This document shows, piece after piece, positions 8,128 to 16,845 of a stretch of DNA of 48,247 nt. The notes beneath the pieces are model-generated. The model was given only the letters and a program-made list of their open reading frames with translations. It had not been told where the DNA came from and ran no database searches. The stretch lies in contig MNVA01000019.1 of NCBI GenBank assembly GCA_001871325.1, forward strand, positions 1 to 48,247, given 5' to 3'. Position numbers and translations under genes: made by a program. Position 1 is the stretch's first letter. The number at the start of each line of letters is the position of its first letter. The DNA is from Ignavibacteria bacterium CG1_02_37_35 (lineage in GTDB: Bacteria; Bacteroidota; Ignavibacteria; Ignavibacteriales; Ignavibacteriaceae).

Positions 8128-11100
8128 CTAATGACCGATCACCAAAGAATCCTTGTTTGCCTTTGCGGCTTTCAATCTTTCAATTTCATTTTTAACTTGA
8201 TTGTCGCCGGGATAGATATTAGATATCTTCTGAAGAAGATCAATTCCTTTATCGTATTCATTCAGATTTTCATAAATATCTAACAAAATGTTGTAAGGGC
8301 TGTATCGCCCGGGTTGTCCCCTGGGGTTTTCTACAAGTGCTTTCAGCGCATCACTTTCAATTTCGGAAGCAATTATTTTATAATTAGGCAAATCATTTAC
8401 AGCGAAATACAAATTCCCGATATCGTAAAGAATGCGGTAATCAATCGGTAAAATTTTTCTCGGGAGTTTTTTCTCCATCAGGTTCAGGACTTCCACTGCT
8501 TTTTGATCCGGCTGACCGGTGTTCATATAATAAATAGCTAACCGGATAAATGCATTACGATAATTTTGGACAAGTCGGGTATGGTTTTCATCAAAGAAAA
8601 TGGTTGAATCATTTAAGCCCCGGAATTTAAATCCCGGCAAATATTTTTTTGAAAAACTTGGGTTTTCATCGAATACTTGTTTACGCATAACAGGTTCATT
8701 AATAAATTCAACTCTCGCCCGTTTTTTCTCGGGAACAAGCCTGAAAGCCATTCCTTCCATTTTCAAATAATCATTTAAACCAATCTTGCTATCGTCCGAA
8801 CATGTTACGGCAAAATAGATCGGTCTTTGCCAATTGTTCGCTTGAACGATCTCTTTTGTCATAATGTCTTGTACGCGCACAGCTTTGATTCCGCTATAGA
8901 CAACTGAGTTGTCCATCCGCCAGGTCAGTTTTCCTTCACGGATGATGGTTGAATCTTCAATATTCCATTCGTTAAGATTTATTGACGGATCAGTGTTTAG
9001 GACCGTTCTTCCTTCGGAATAGGTTTTATAAGATGAAGGGAGCTGACCCGGTACCGGGATAGTAACGTCCTGCGGCTCCCATTGAGTCGGCTGCAGCGCA
9101 TCAATCTGCATATCGTCCAAATTCATTGCGACCTTTTTTGCGCCGTACGGCTCAAGGTTCTTTAATTGTTTGATATACCAATTTGTGTTCAGTAAACTTA
9201 GGTTTGCAATACGCACATCGCGCCGCACACCTTCAACATCCTGCAAATACCAGAGAGGGAAAGTATCGTTGTCGCCGTTCGTAAAAAGGATTGCATTCGG
9301 CGCACAGCTTTGTAATAAGTTGTAGGAATAATCCCATGGCACCCAATTGCGTGAACGGTCGTGCGTAAAATAATTTGCCTGCAACATTCTCACCGGGACA
9401 AAAATAATTCCAAGCACTACAACTGCAAAGGCGGCACTTTTTGCAAGTGACGGCGAAATTATTTTATCTAAAAGAACATCTATAATTCCACGAAGACCGA
9501 ACGCGATCCAAATTGAATAAACAAAAAATGCTCCGACATAAAAATAATCTCTTTCACGCGGCTGCGGTTCTTGCTGATTTTGATAGAATGCCGTTAAGTA
9601 TCCCATAAAGATAAAGAGCACCATAAAAATACTTGCCATCTTCCAATCTTTTTTGAAATGGAAATAAATGCCGAGTAATCCGAGCAAGAGAGGAATGCCA
9701 AAAAGAGAATCTTTTGCATCGCCGTTAAAATGAATGTTGAAAGGTTTGAACAGAGCGTTTCCGAGCCCGTTAAGAGGCCACATGTTTGCGCCGGAATCTT
9801 GATCCCATGATTCGCGTCCGACATAATTCCACATGAAATATCTGGTGGTCATGTGGTTCATTTGGTAACGCCACCAAAAATCGAGATCGGAAGTATAGTT
9901 TTCATAAACTCCCATTTGATGGGGTTCGGTAGCAAATCTTCTTTTAAATGTTGGGAAATCGCCATACTGTTCGCGGTTGAGGTAAGAAACCAATTCGGAA
10001 AAATTATCCGGTTCATTTTCATTCATCGGCGTACTTTGGTTTGCACGAACTATTACCATTGTATATGTTGTGAATCCCAGAAGAGCGAAAATCAAAGACA
10101 TAAAAACAAGATGCATTGTTGGTTTATTATTTTTCACAGCGTAGAACACGCCATAACCCAAAGCTCCGAACACAGCCGCTAATAAGAGGATTTCCGTAAT
10201 GATATTGTCTCCGGAAATACTCGACATTAACCCAGGAAGTATTTTAACAATTCCGGGATAAACAACAAAGAGCGCCACCCCTCCAATAGCGAGGGAAATA
10301 TAAATTGAATTTCTATTGAACAATTTCTTCCACAAAGCTCCAACGATCAAAATGCTGATTCCCGCCATTACCAGTTTAAACTTGGAATCAAAATCTTTGT
10401 ATTGTTCCGGAGTGGGGGGAGTAGCATCCGTTTGATTTGCCCAAAGAGCAACTGCAAGGATTATAAGCAGTCCGGCATGCGCAAGAAAAATATATCCCGA
10501 TTTTTTCAAAGCTTCGTCATCATCAACATATTTTCTAAACATGATAATCATAACAACGGAGATCATGGCTAAAACACTCATCAAGTGAACGCCCGTAGAA
10601 AGACCGATAAGATATGCGATCAGTAAAATATATTTCTCATTGTCTTTATTGTCCGCCTTCTCGTGCCAGACCATCATCAGGTAAACTACTAAAGCTAAAA
10701 AGAAAGTACTTGCAGCGTAAACTTCAGCCTCTGCACCGTTAAACCAAAAGGTATCGCTGAACGAAAAAGATAACGCGCCGATAGCCGCCGGAATGTAGGT
10801 TAACAGCGCTGCTGAAAGATTATTATAAGTCTTTCCTTTATAATTCTCTATCAACTTAACAGCGATCAAATAGAGAAGAAGAATTGAGAGCGAACTGGCT
10901 AAAACGGAAATTGTGTTAAACCGGAAGGCAATATTTTCACCAAACGGAAGCATAGAAAAAACTCTGCCAAGGAGTAAAAAGAAAGGAGCTCCCGGCGGGT
11001 GAGGAACCTGAAGGGAGAATCCGGAAGCAATAAACTCGCCGCAATCCCAAAATGAAACCGAAGGTTGTACCGTTAAAAAAAGAACGGCGTTTGAAATAAC

Positions 11101-11145
11101 AAAAACGATCGCCGCAATAATTCTATTCAGAAGCTTATAATTCAT
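8128..11145 (-). CDS. DUF2723 family multi-pass membrane protein (putative protein O-glycosyltransferase-like)
   Basis: N-term SFWDCGEFIASGFSLQVPHPPGAPFFLLLGRVFS is the DUF2723/TMEM260 signature; many TM segments. Confidence 0.88.
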   Translation of the reverse strand: MNYKLLNRIIAAIVFVISNAVLFLTVQPSVSFWDCGEFIASGFSLQVPHPPGAPFFLLLGRVFSMLPFGENIAFRFNTISVLASSLSILLLYLIAVKLIENYKGKTYNNLSAALLTYIPAAIGALSFSFSDTFWFNGAEAEVYAASTFFLALVVYLMMVWHEKADNKDNEKYILLIAYLIGLSTGVHLMSVLAMISVVMIIMFRKYVDDDEALKKSGYIFLAHAGLLIILAVALWANQTDATPPTPEQYKDFDSKFKLVMAGISILIVGALWKKLFNRNSIYISLAIGGVALFVVYPGIVKILPGLMSSISGDNIITEILLLAAVFGALGYGVFYAVKNNKPTMHLVFMSLIFALLGFTTYTMVIVRANQSTPMNENEPDNFSELVSYLNREQYGDFPTFKRRFATEPHQMGVYENYTSDLDFWWRYQMNHMTTRYFMWNYVGRESWDQDSGANMWPLNGLGNALFKPFNIHFNGDAKDSLFGIPLLLGLLGIYFHFKKDWKMASIFMVLFIFMGYLTAFYQNQQEPQPRERDYFYVGAFFVYSIWIAFGLRGIIDVLLDKIISPSLAKSAAFAVVVLGIIFVPVRMLQANYFTHDRSRNWVPWDYSYNLLQSCAPNAILFTNGDNDTFPLWYLQDVEGVRRDVRIANLSLLNTNWYIKQLKNLEPYGAKKVAMNLDDMQIDALQPTQWEPQDVTIPVPGQLPSSYKTYSEGRTVLNTDPSINLNEWNIEDSTIIREGKLTWRMDNSVVYSGIKAVRVQDIMTKEIVQANNWQRPIYFAVTCSDDSKIGLNDYLKMEGMAFRLVPEKKRARVEFINEPVMRKQVFDENPSFSKKYLPGFKFRGLNDSTIFFDENHTRLVQNYRNAFIRLAIYYMNTGQPDQKAVEVLNLMEKKLPRKILPIDYRILYDIGNLYFAVNDLPNYKIIASEIESDALKALVENPRGQPGRYSPYNILLDIYENLNEYDKGIDLLQKISNIYPGDNQVKNEIERLKAAKANKDSLVIGH

Positions 11146-11226
11146 TAGTTCCTCAAGGGTGAATGAGATTCATAATTAGCAGTTCAAATTTATCAAACTC
11201 TTGCTTAAAACCGAAACACGGGGAGG

Positions 11227-11469
11227 TTAATTACTGTTTTCTTGGTCAGGTTTTTTAAAGAAATGGTCATAATTCTTCTTTTCGCGTTGAGCAGAGTATT
11301 TTTCATAGAGCGCTTTTAGTTTTCCGAAAGAGATTGAGTCGAATTCCTCCTCATCTTTATGCCGCTTAACGAACATTTTATATTCTTCAAGTTCCTTCGG
11401 CTGCATTTTCGGTTCATACCTTTTAAGTTCCTCAATATATTTTTTCTGATCTCTGAAATAATATGCCAC
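11227..11469 (-). CDS. Small charged hypothetical protein
   Basis: 80 aa ORF with plausible context between same-strand genes; no recognised domain. Confidence 0.55.
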   Translation of the reverse strand: MAYYFRDQKKYIEELKRYEPKMQPKELEEYKMFVKRHKDEEEFDSISFGKLKALYEKYSAQREKKNYDHFFKKPDQENSN

Positions 11470-11647
11470 TTTCTTTTTTCCTTAATCGTTAATTTCTAAC
11501 CTTGTAAACCGGAACCAAAGAGTCACAGATCATCAATTGAATGGCTGAATGCTTGAATGAATGAAAAACATTCAACCATTCATTTTCATTCATCTATTCG
11601 GTAATATTTTTTTAACCATTTTATCTTCCCCTAATTTTCTTTGTTTA

Positions 11648-12334
11648 TTACCCGCGCAAAGCCGAAGTAAGCATTTCTTCTATACCACCAAAACGAAGTT
11701 CATAATCTTCCTGGCTTCTCTTAATCACTTCGTACGCTGTTTCCACATCATAAACTTCATCTATTTCACAATGTTTATGGTGTTCATCGCCGGGAACATC
11801 TTTGTAAGTTAAAAAATAATGGCGCAAGCGATCAATCACATTTGGGGGAACATCTCTCACACTTTTCATTTGACCATAAACAGCGTCGCCTTTCATTACG
11901 GCGATAATTTTATCATCAGCCTCATTGCCGTCTATCATACGTAAACCGCCGATTGGAATTACTTCCAGCAAGATACCTCCCTGCGTAATAGTTTTTTCCG
12001 TAAGCACGCAAATATCCAACGGATCACCATCTCCGACAATACTTTTTTTGCCGGTTTTTTCAGTACTTAATTCCGCAACTTTTTCTGCGCAGTACGTTTG
12101 GGGAACCAATCCGTAAAGCGTTGGACAAAAATTTGAATATCGTTGAGGTCTATCAACCTTCAAATAACCGGATTGTTTATCTATTTCATATTTCATCGAA
12201 TCAGTCGGAACAATTTCAATATAAACAGTAAGTTGGTACGGAACGTTGTCTCCGGGGGATATTCCGTGCCATGGATGCGGTTTAAACAGCAAGCCCATCA
12301 TTTTCCAAATTGGATCATTTTTCGGTGGTTTCAC
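11648..12334 (-). CDS. ppa: Inorganic pyrophosphatase
   Basis: VGDGDPLDICVLTE (family I PPase signature), HPWHGISPG. Confidence 0.93.
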   Translation of the reverse strand: MKPPKNDPIWKMMGLLFKPHPWHGISPGDNVPYQLTVYIEIVPTDSMKYEIDKQSGYLKVDRPQRYSNFCPTLYGLVPQTYCAEKVAELSTEKTGKKSIVGDGDPLDICVLTEKTITQGGILLEVIPIGGLRMIDGNEADDKIIAVMKGDAVYGQMKSVRDVPPNVIDRLRHYFLTYKDVPGDEHHKHCEIDEVYDVETAYEVIKRSQEDYELRFGGIEEMLTSALRG

Positions 12335-12379
12335 ATTGATTCCTTTTTTCTTTCCGTAAAAATAAGGAATAGTTTGCTG

Positions 12380-12407
12380 TTGAAAGAAAATCTTTTTGTT
12401 AATTTTG
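12380..12407 (+). promoter_or_regulatory. Candidate Bacteroidota-type promoter for rluE-like gene
   Basis: TTG-N17-TAATTTTG (TAnnTTTG) 25 nt upstream of the ATG at 12432. Confidence 0.5.
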
Positions 12408-12431
12408 ACGCAGTAAAAAGAAAAAAGTCAG

Positions 12432-13010
12432 ATGAAAAAATCTTTTAAATATTTTGTCGCACATAAACCCTTCAGAGTGCTGACTCAATTTACGGACGCA
12501 GTTGGAAGGAAAACGCTCACCGATCTTTTTACTTTTCCGAAAGATGTTTACCCGGTCGGAAGACTTGATTATGATAGCGAAGGACTTCTTCTTCTAACAA
12601 ATGACAAAGCGCTTACCGATAAACTGCTGCATCCAAAGCATAAATTAGAAAAAGAATATTTTGTCCAAGTTGAAGGAACACCAACAGAAGCCGCATTAAC
12701 AGAGCTTCGGGGCGGTGTCCTTATCGAAAATAAAAAGACGCTTCCGGCGAAAGTTATAATTTTAAATAAACCGCCGCAATTTGAAGAGAGAATACCTCCT
12801 ATTCGTTTTCGAAAAACAATTCCAACAACCTGGCTTGGCATTACGATAATTGAAGGACGAAACAGGCAGGTGCGGAAGATGACCGCTAAAGTTGGTTATC
12901 CAACATTACGGTTGGTGAGAATACGAATCGGCAATATCCATTTGGGAAATTTGAGACCGGGTAAAGTTAGAGAAATTAACTTTTCGGAAATTAAGTTATG
13001 GTTAATTTAA
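12432..13010 (+). CDS. rluE: 23S rRNA pseudouridine synthase, RluE/RsuA family
   Basis: VGRLDYDSEGLLLLTND catalytic motif; EGRNRQVRKM; short form lacking S4 domain. Confidence 0.85.
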   Translation: MKKSFKYFVAHKPFRVLTQFTDAVGRKTLTDLFTFPKDVYPVGRLDYDSEGLLLLTNDKALTDKLLHPKHKLEKEYFVQVEGTPTEAALTELRGGVLIENKKTLPAKVIILNKPPQFEERIPPIRFRKTIPTTWLGITIIEGRNRQVRKMTAKVGYPTLRLVRIRIGNIHLGNLRPGKVREINFSEIKLWLI

Positions 13011-13104
13011 AGCAACATTGCCGGTTATAGTAAATCGCTTTTCTTCAATACATTCGTTTCATTCAATTGTAATTTTTTATATTACTAATAAAAAAAATAA
13101 TATT

Positions 13105-15630
13105 ATGCCTAACCAAGAACAAAAATTTTTAACCGCCCTAAAAGATATTTTTATTGGGGCTAAAATTGAAGGTCAATCCGGTTATGTAAATCTAATGCAC
13201 ATTAAGGGGAAATACTTTGAAGGCATTTTCCCCATTTTAATCCAAGATATTAACGTAAAACTCTCCGGCTTCCCTGATTTCCGCGAAGAAATGTTTGAAA
13301 AACTTTACTTCTTCTTTTCTCGTTACTTTAATCAAACCGGAAGTATCTACTTCAATTATACCCCGCTTTATCAAAACATTTATGATAAAGTTTACGATCC
13401 CAACCGCGATGTTATTCTCTTCTGGAAAACTCACATGCTTTACTATGTTAAAAGTGAAGCAATTTACAAATCAATGAAGATTGAGATTGATGGCTTAAAC
13501 TTTTTCTTTGATGCTTCCCAAATTGAAAACAAAAAAAATAATGAACGACGCAATCTGATTTTTGAGTTCAATAAAGTTGGCGGGATAGACAAAAAAGTTG
13601 CGCTGATATTTAATGTTAATTATTCCAAAAACGGCAGAGTAACTAAGATTGATGAAATTCTCAAAGCTCTCAAAAAAGAAGATTTTAAAAACGTAACCGA
13701 AGAAATTCTTGAACAATCATTCTCCATTTTCAAAAAACAATCCGAAGTTGATTTCTTTATTAACAAAAATGCTAAAGAGTTTCTTAAAGAACAGTTCGAT
13801 CTTTTTCTTTACCAGTATATGTTCAAGGAGGTGAACCAGTTTGACGAAAAGAGAATTAAAGAACTGCAATCCCTTAAAGAAATTGCCTACAACATAATTT
13901 CATTTATTTCTCAGTTCGAAGATGAGCTTGTTAAAATTTGGAACAAACCCAAATTTCCTCTTAACAGCAATTATGTAATTACGCTTGACCGGCTGCCAAA
14001 AGAACTTGTCGAAAAACTTATTAAGCATCCCGGTATAAAAGAACAAATTGCCGAATGGAAAGAACTTGGACTTGTTAAAGATATTTTTAAACCGAAAGAT
14101 ATTATTGCGGTTCAAACTTCCCTCGACGGAAAAGAGTTTCTTAAAAAAGAATGCAGATTCCTTCCGGTTGATACTAAATATTTCAAAGACCTTGAACTTG
14201 AAATTCTTTCTTTGTTCGATAATCTCGATGATTCTTTGGACGGCACTTTAATTCATTCGGAAAATTACCAGGCGCTTAATACACTTAAAAGAAAATATAG
14301 AGGCGCTGTAAAAACTATTTATATTGACCCGCCTTTTAATCTTGATAGCAGCGACCAATTTCTTTACCGTACCAATTATAAAGACGCAAATTGGGCTACT
14401 CTTCTCGAAAATAGAATTAGTATCGCCAAAGATTTTCTAAGTGAAGACGGAAGCATTTTTGTCCGGTGCGATTATAATGGGAATTATATTGTTCGGTTTT
14501 TATTGGATACAATTCTGGGCAAAGAAAATTTTAGAAACGAAATCGTTTTACGCCGTGCGGAAGAAACGAAGGGCGACTTAAATAAACAATTTCGTGATAT
14601 GAAATCGATGACTGTTAATTATGATAACATTTATTGGTATTCGAATAACTTTTTCACTCGTTTTACAAAAATCATTAAACCGACTACAGATAATCAGAAA
14701 GCTGCTCATTGGCACAGTTTCTGGAAAAGTTTTGACAGAAAAAATATGCGTTATGAGATTCAAGGCGTGTCTTTAGAAAAAGGTCAGTGGATGTGGGAAA
14801 GAAACCGGGCATCTACTGCAATTGAAAACTACAAAGAATATCTCAAGGTTTCTAAAACAACAAATGAAACGTTAGAAGAATATTGGTTAAGGGATGGCGC
14901 AAATCGTGAGTTTATAAAAAAAGAAGGCGACGGAATTTCCTCAATTAAATATTGGATACCACCTCGTGAGTTTGTATTGGCTGATACAAATTGGCTTGAT
15001 ATAAAAGGATATTCAAATACCACTGATTTCAAAACTGAAAACTCCGAACTGTTATTAAAAAGAATATTCTCTAATATTAATCAAGAAGGTAACCTTGTTT
15101 TTGATTTTTTTATGGGCAGTTCTACAACACAAGCGGTTGCTCAAAAACTCGGTCGTAAATGGCTCGGCGTGGAAATGGGAGAACACTTTTTTACGGTTGT
15201 TCTTCCAAGAATGAAAAAAGTAATTGCCGGCGTTCAATCCAGTATTTCAAAAGAAACAGATTATAAAGGCGGCGGTTTCTTCAAATATTATTCCCTTGAA
15301 CAATATGAAGACACACTTCAAAAAGTATCTTACAAAGAAGATGCACTGCTCATCTTTAACGAAAACAAAACTCCGTACGAGCAATACATTTTTATGCGTG
15401 ATGATAAACTTACAGACAAAGCGGTAAAGATCAACGCAAAAGATAAAACAGTACAAGTAACGCTCAACAAACTTTACCCCAATATTGATGCTGCGGAAAC
15501 TCTCTCGTTAATAACCGGCAAAAAGATAAAAAAAATAACCGAAGAAGAAGTTGAATTTAATGACGGCTCGAAAGAAAGTTTAACCAATCCAAATTATCAT
15601 CTCTTCAAAGAATTTATTTGGTGGCAATAA
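13105..15630 (+). CDS. Site-specific DNA methyltransferase, type III Mod-like, with long N-terminal extension
   Basis: TIYIDPPFNLDSSDQFLYRTNYKDANWATLLENRI (motif IV) followed later by VFDFFMGSSTTQAVAQKLGRKWLGVEMG (motif I), the beta-class order. Start set at ATG 13105 (residue 30 of the track ORF). Confidence 0.88.
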   Translation: MPNQEQKFLTALKDIFIGAKIEGQSGYVNLMHIKGKYFEGIFPILIQDINVKLSGFPDFREEMFEKLYFFFSRYFNQTGSIYFNYTPLYQNIYDKVYDPNRDVILFWKTHMLYYVKSEAIYKSMKIEIDGLNFFFDASQIENKKNNERRNLIFEFNKVGGIDKKVALIFNVNYSKNGRVTKIDEILKALKKEDFKNVTEEILEQSFSIFKKQSEVDFFINKNAKEFLKEQFDLFLYQYMFKEVNQFDEKRIKELQSLKEIAYNIISFISQFEDELVKIWNKPKFPLNSNYVITLDRLPKELVEKLIKHPGIKEQIAEWKELGLVKDIFKPKDIIAVQTSLDGKEFLKKECRFLPVDTKYFKDLELEILSLFDNLDDSLDGTLIHSENYQALNTLKRKYRGAVKTIYIDPPFNLDSSDQFLYRTNYKDANWATLLENRISIAKDFLSEDGSIFVRCDYNGNYIVRFLLDTILGKENFRNEIVLRRAEETKGDLNKQFRDMKSMTVNYDNIYWYSNNFFTRFTKIIKPTTDNQKAAHWHSFWKSFDRKNMRYEIQGVSLEKGQWMWERNRASTAIENYKEYLKVSKTTNETLEEYWLRDGANREFIKKEGDGISSIKYWIPPREFVLADTNWLDIKGYSNTTDFKTENSELLLKRIFSNINQEGNLVFDFFMGSSTTQAVAQKLGRKWLGVEMGEHFFTVVLPRMKKVIAGVQSSISKETDYKGGGFFKYYSLEQYEDTLQKVSYKEDALLIFNENKTPYEQYIFMRDDKLTDKAVKINAKDKTVQVTLNKLYPNIDAAETLSLITGKKIKKITEEEVEFNDGSKESLTNPNYHLFKEFIWWQ

Positions 15631-15666
15631 TGCAAAAGAAAAAAAATCTGAATTTGAGGGTGTTCA

Positions 15667-16707
15667 ATGAAATCTTTTGAAAATGATTATTTTTTGGACC
15701 AGCCCGTTTCTCAAAAGTTACTTATTGCCGTAAGAATGCTTGGAGAATTTAAAGGGAAAGAATCTTTGTTCAGAGATCAATTCCCCGAAGTTCTTAAAAC
15801 CTTGCAGCAAACAGCCATTATTCAAAGCACGGAATCGAGTAATCGTATCGAAGGTATCTTTGTGCCTGAAAAAAGAATCCGCTTAATCGTTGCACAAAAC
15901 GTAAAACCGCTAAACAGACCCGAAGAAGAAGTTGCCGGTTATAAAGATATTTTGAATGATATTCATACCAATGCAAGTAAAAATAAACTTACTCCTAATC
16001 TAATTCTGAAATGGATTAAACAGCTTTACCGCTATACACCCGAAAAAGTTGTTGGCTTTAAAACCTTGGACAATGCCATTCTGGAAATTCTTCCTATTGG
16101 AAAAACGGTTATTCGGTTTCGTCCTGTCTCTGCAAAAAATACTCCTAAAGCAGTTCAGAAACTTTGCGATTCGTTTAATAAAAGCATCGCGCAAAATAAA
16201 GTTGAACCTCTACTTGCTGTCGCTTCTTTTGTTCTTGATTTTGAATGTATCCATCCTTTCAAAGACGGCAACGGCAGGATCGGTCGTCTTCTAACTCTTC
16301 TTCTTTTATATCATATCGGTTATGAAGTCGGTCGCTTCATTTCAATCGAAAGAATTATCGAAGAAAGCAAAGAAGCATATTACGACGCTCTTTATAAGAG
16401 TTCTCAAAAATGGCACGAAGGTGAACACGATCTTATTCCCTGGTGGAACTACTTTCTCTCTACTCTAATTGCGGCTTATAAAGAATTTGAACAACGCGTC
16501 GGTAAAATTACCACAGCAAAAGGGGCAAAAAGAGAAATGGTTTTTGCCGCTATTGAAAATCTGCCGGATGAATTTTCTTTCTCCGATCTTTTGCGCGCTT
16601 GTCCCGGTATTAGTTATGCTACTCTTAAACGCGGTTTACACGAATTAAAAATGAAACAAGTAATTAAAACGGTTGGCAAAGGGAGAGATGCCAAATATCG
16701 TAAATAG
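15667..16707 (+). CDS. Fic family protein (AMP-transferase-like) with N-terminal inhibitory motif and C-terminal winged-helix-like region
   Basis: Complete Fic motif HPFKDGNGRIGR; SNRIEG matches (S/T)xxxE(G/N); C-term FSFSDLLRACPGISYATLKRGLHELKMKQVIKTVGKGRDAKYR. Confidence 0.93.
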   Translation: MKSFENDYFLDQPVSQKLLIAVRMLGEFKGKESLFRDQFPEVLKTLQQTAIIQSTESSNRIEGIFVPEKRIRLIVAQNVKPLNRPEEEVAGYKDILNDIHTNASKNKLTPNLILKWIKQLYRYTPEKVVGFKTLDNAILEILPIGKTVIRFRPVSAKNTPKAVQKLCDSFNKSIAQNKVEPLLAVASFVLDFECIHPFKDGNGRIGRLLTLLLLYHIGYEVGRFISIERIIEESKEAYYDALYKSSQKWHEGEHDLIPWWNYFLSTLIAAYKEFEQRVGKITTAKGAKREMVFAAIENLPDEFSFSDLLRACPGISYATLKRGLHELKMKQVIKTVGKGRDAKYRK

Positions 16708-16721
16708 TATCACGAGCCTAT

Positions 16722-16756
16722 TAATTAGCTCACATGTCGCTTATATGAGCCAATTA
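16722..16756. repeat. Inverted repeat in Fic-Res intergenic region
   Basis: TAATTAGCTCA (16722-16732) / TGAGCCAATTA (16746-16756), 11 positions with one mismatch, 13-nt spacer. Confidence 0.6.
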
Positions 16757-16845
16757 GAGTATGTCAACCTCTCTTCCATACGGTTTAATAAACGGTGAAA
16801 ATTAATGAAAATATTATTTTACTTATGAAATTACAGCGGTAATAA

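Noticed and set aside
13018-13104. Upstream TTG start for mod from the ORF track
   Set aside because: N-terminal 29 residues look like translated intergenic sequence; ATG at 13105 is more plausible.
13090-13538. Poly-A8 tracts before and inside mod as possible phase-variation switches
   Set aside because: Runs of 8 A are common in such AT-rich DNA, and there is no longer simple repeat typical of phase-variable mod genes.
15105-15130. FMGSSTT instead of FxGSGTT in methyltransferase motif I as evidence of inactivity
   Set aside because: As recalled, type III Mod proteins often have S or A at this position (FSGSATT-like), so it is not a sign of decay.
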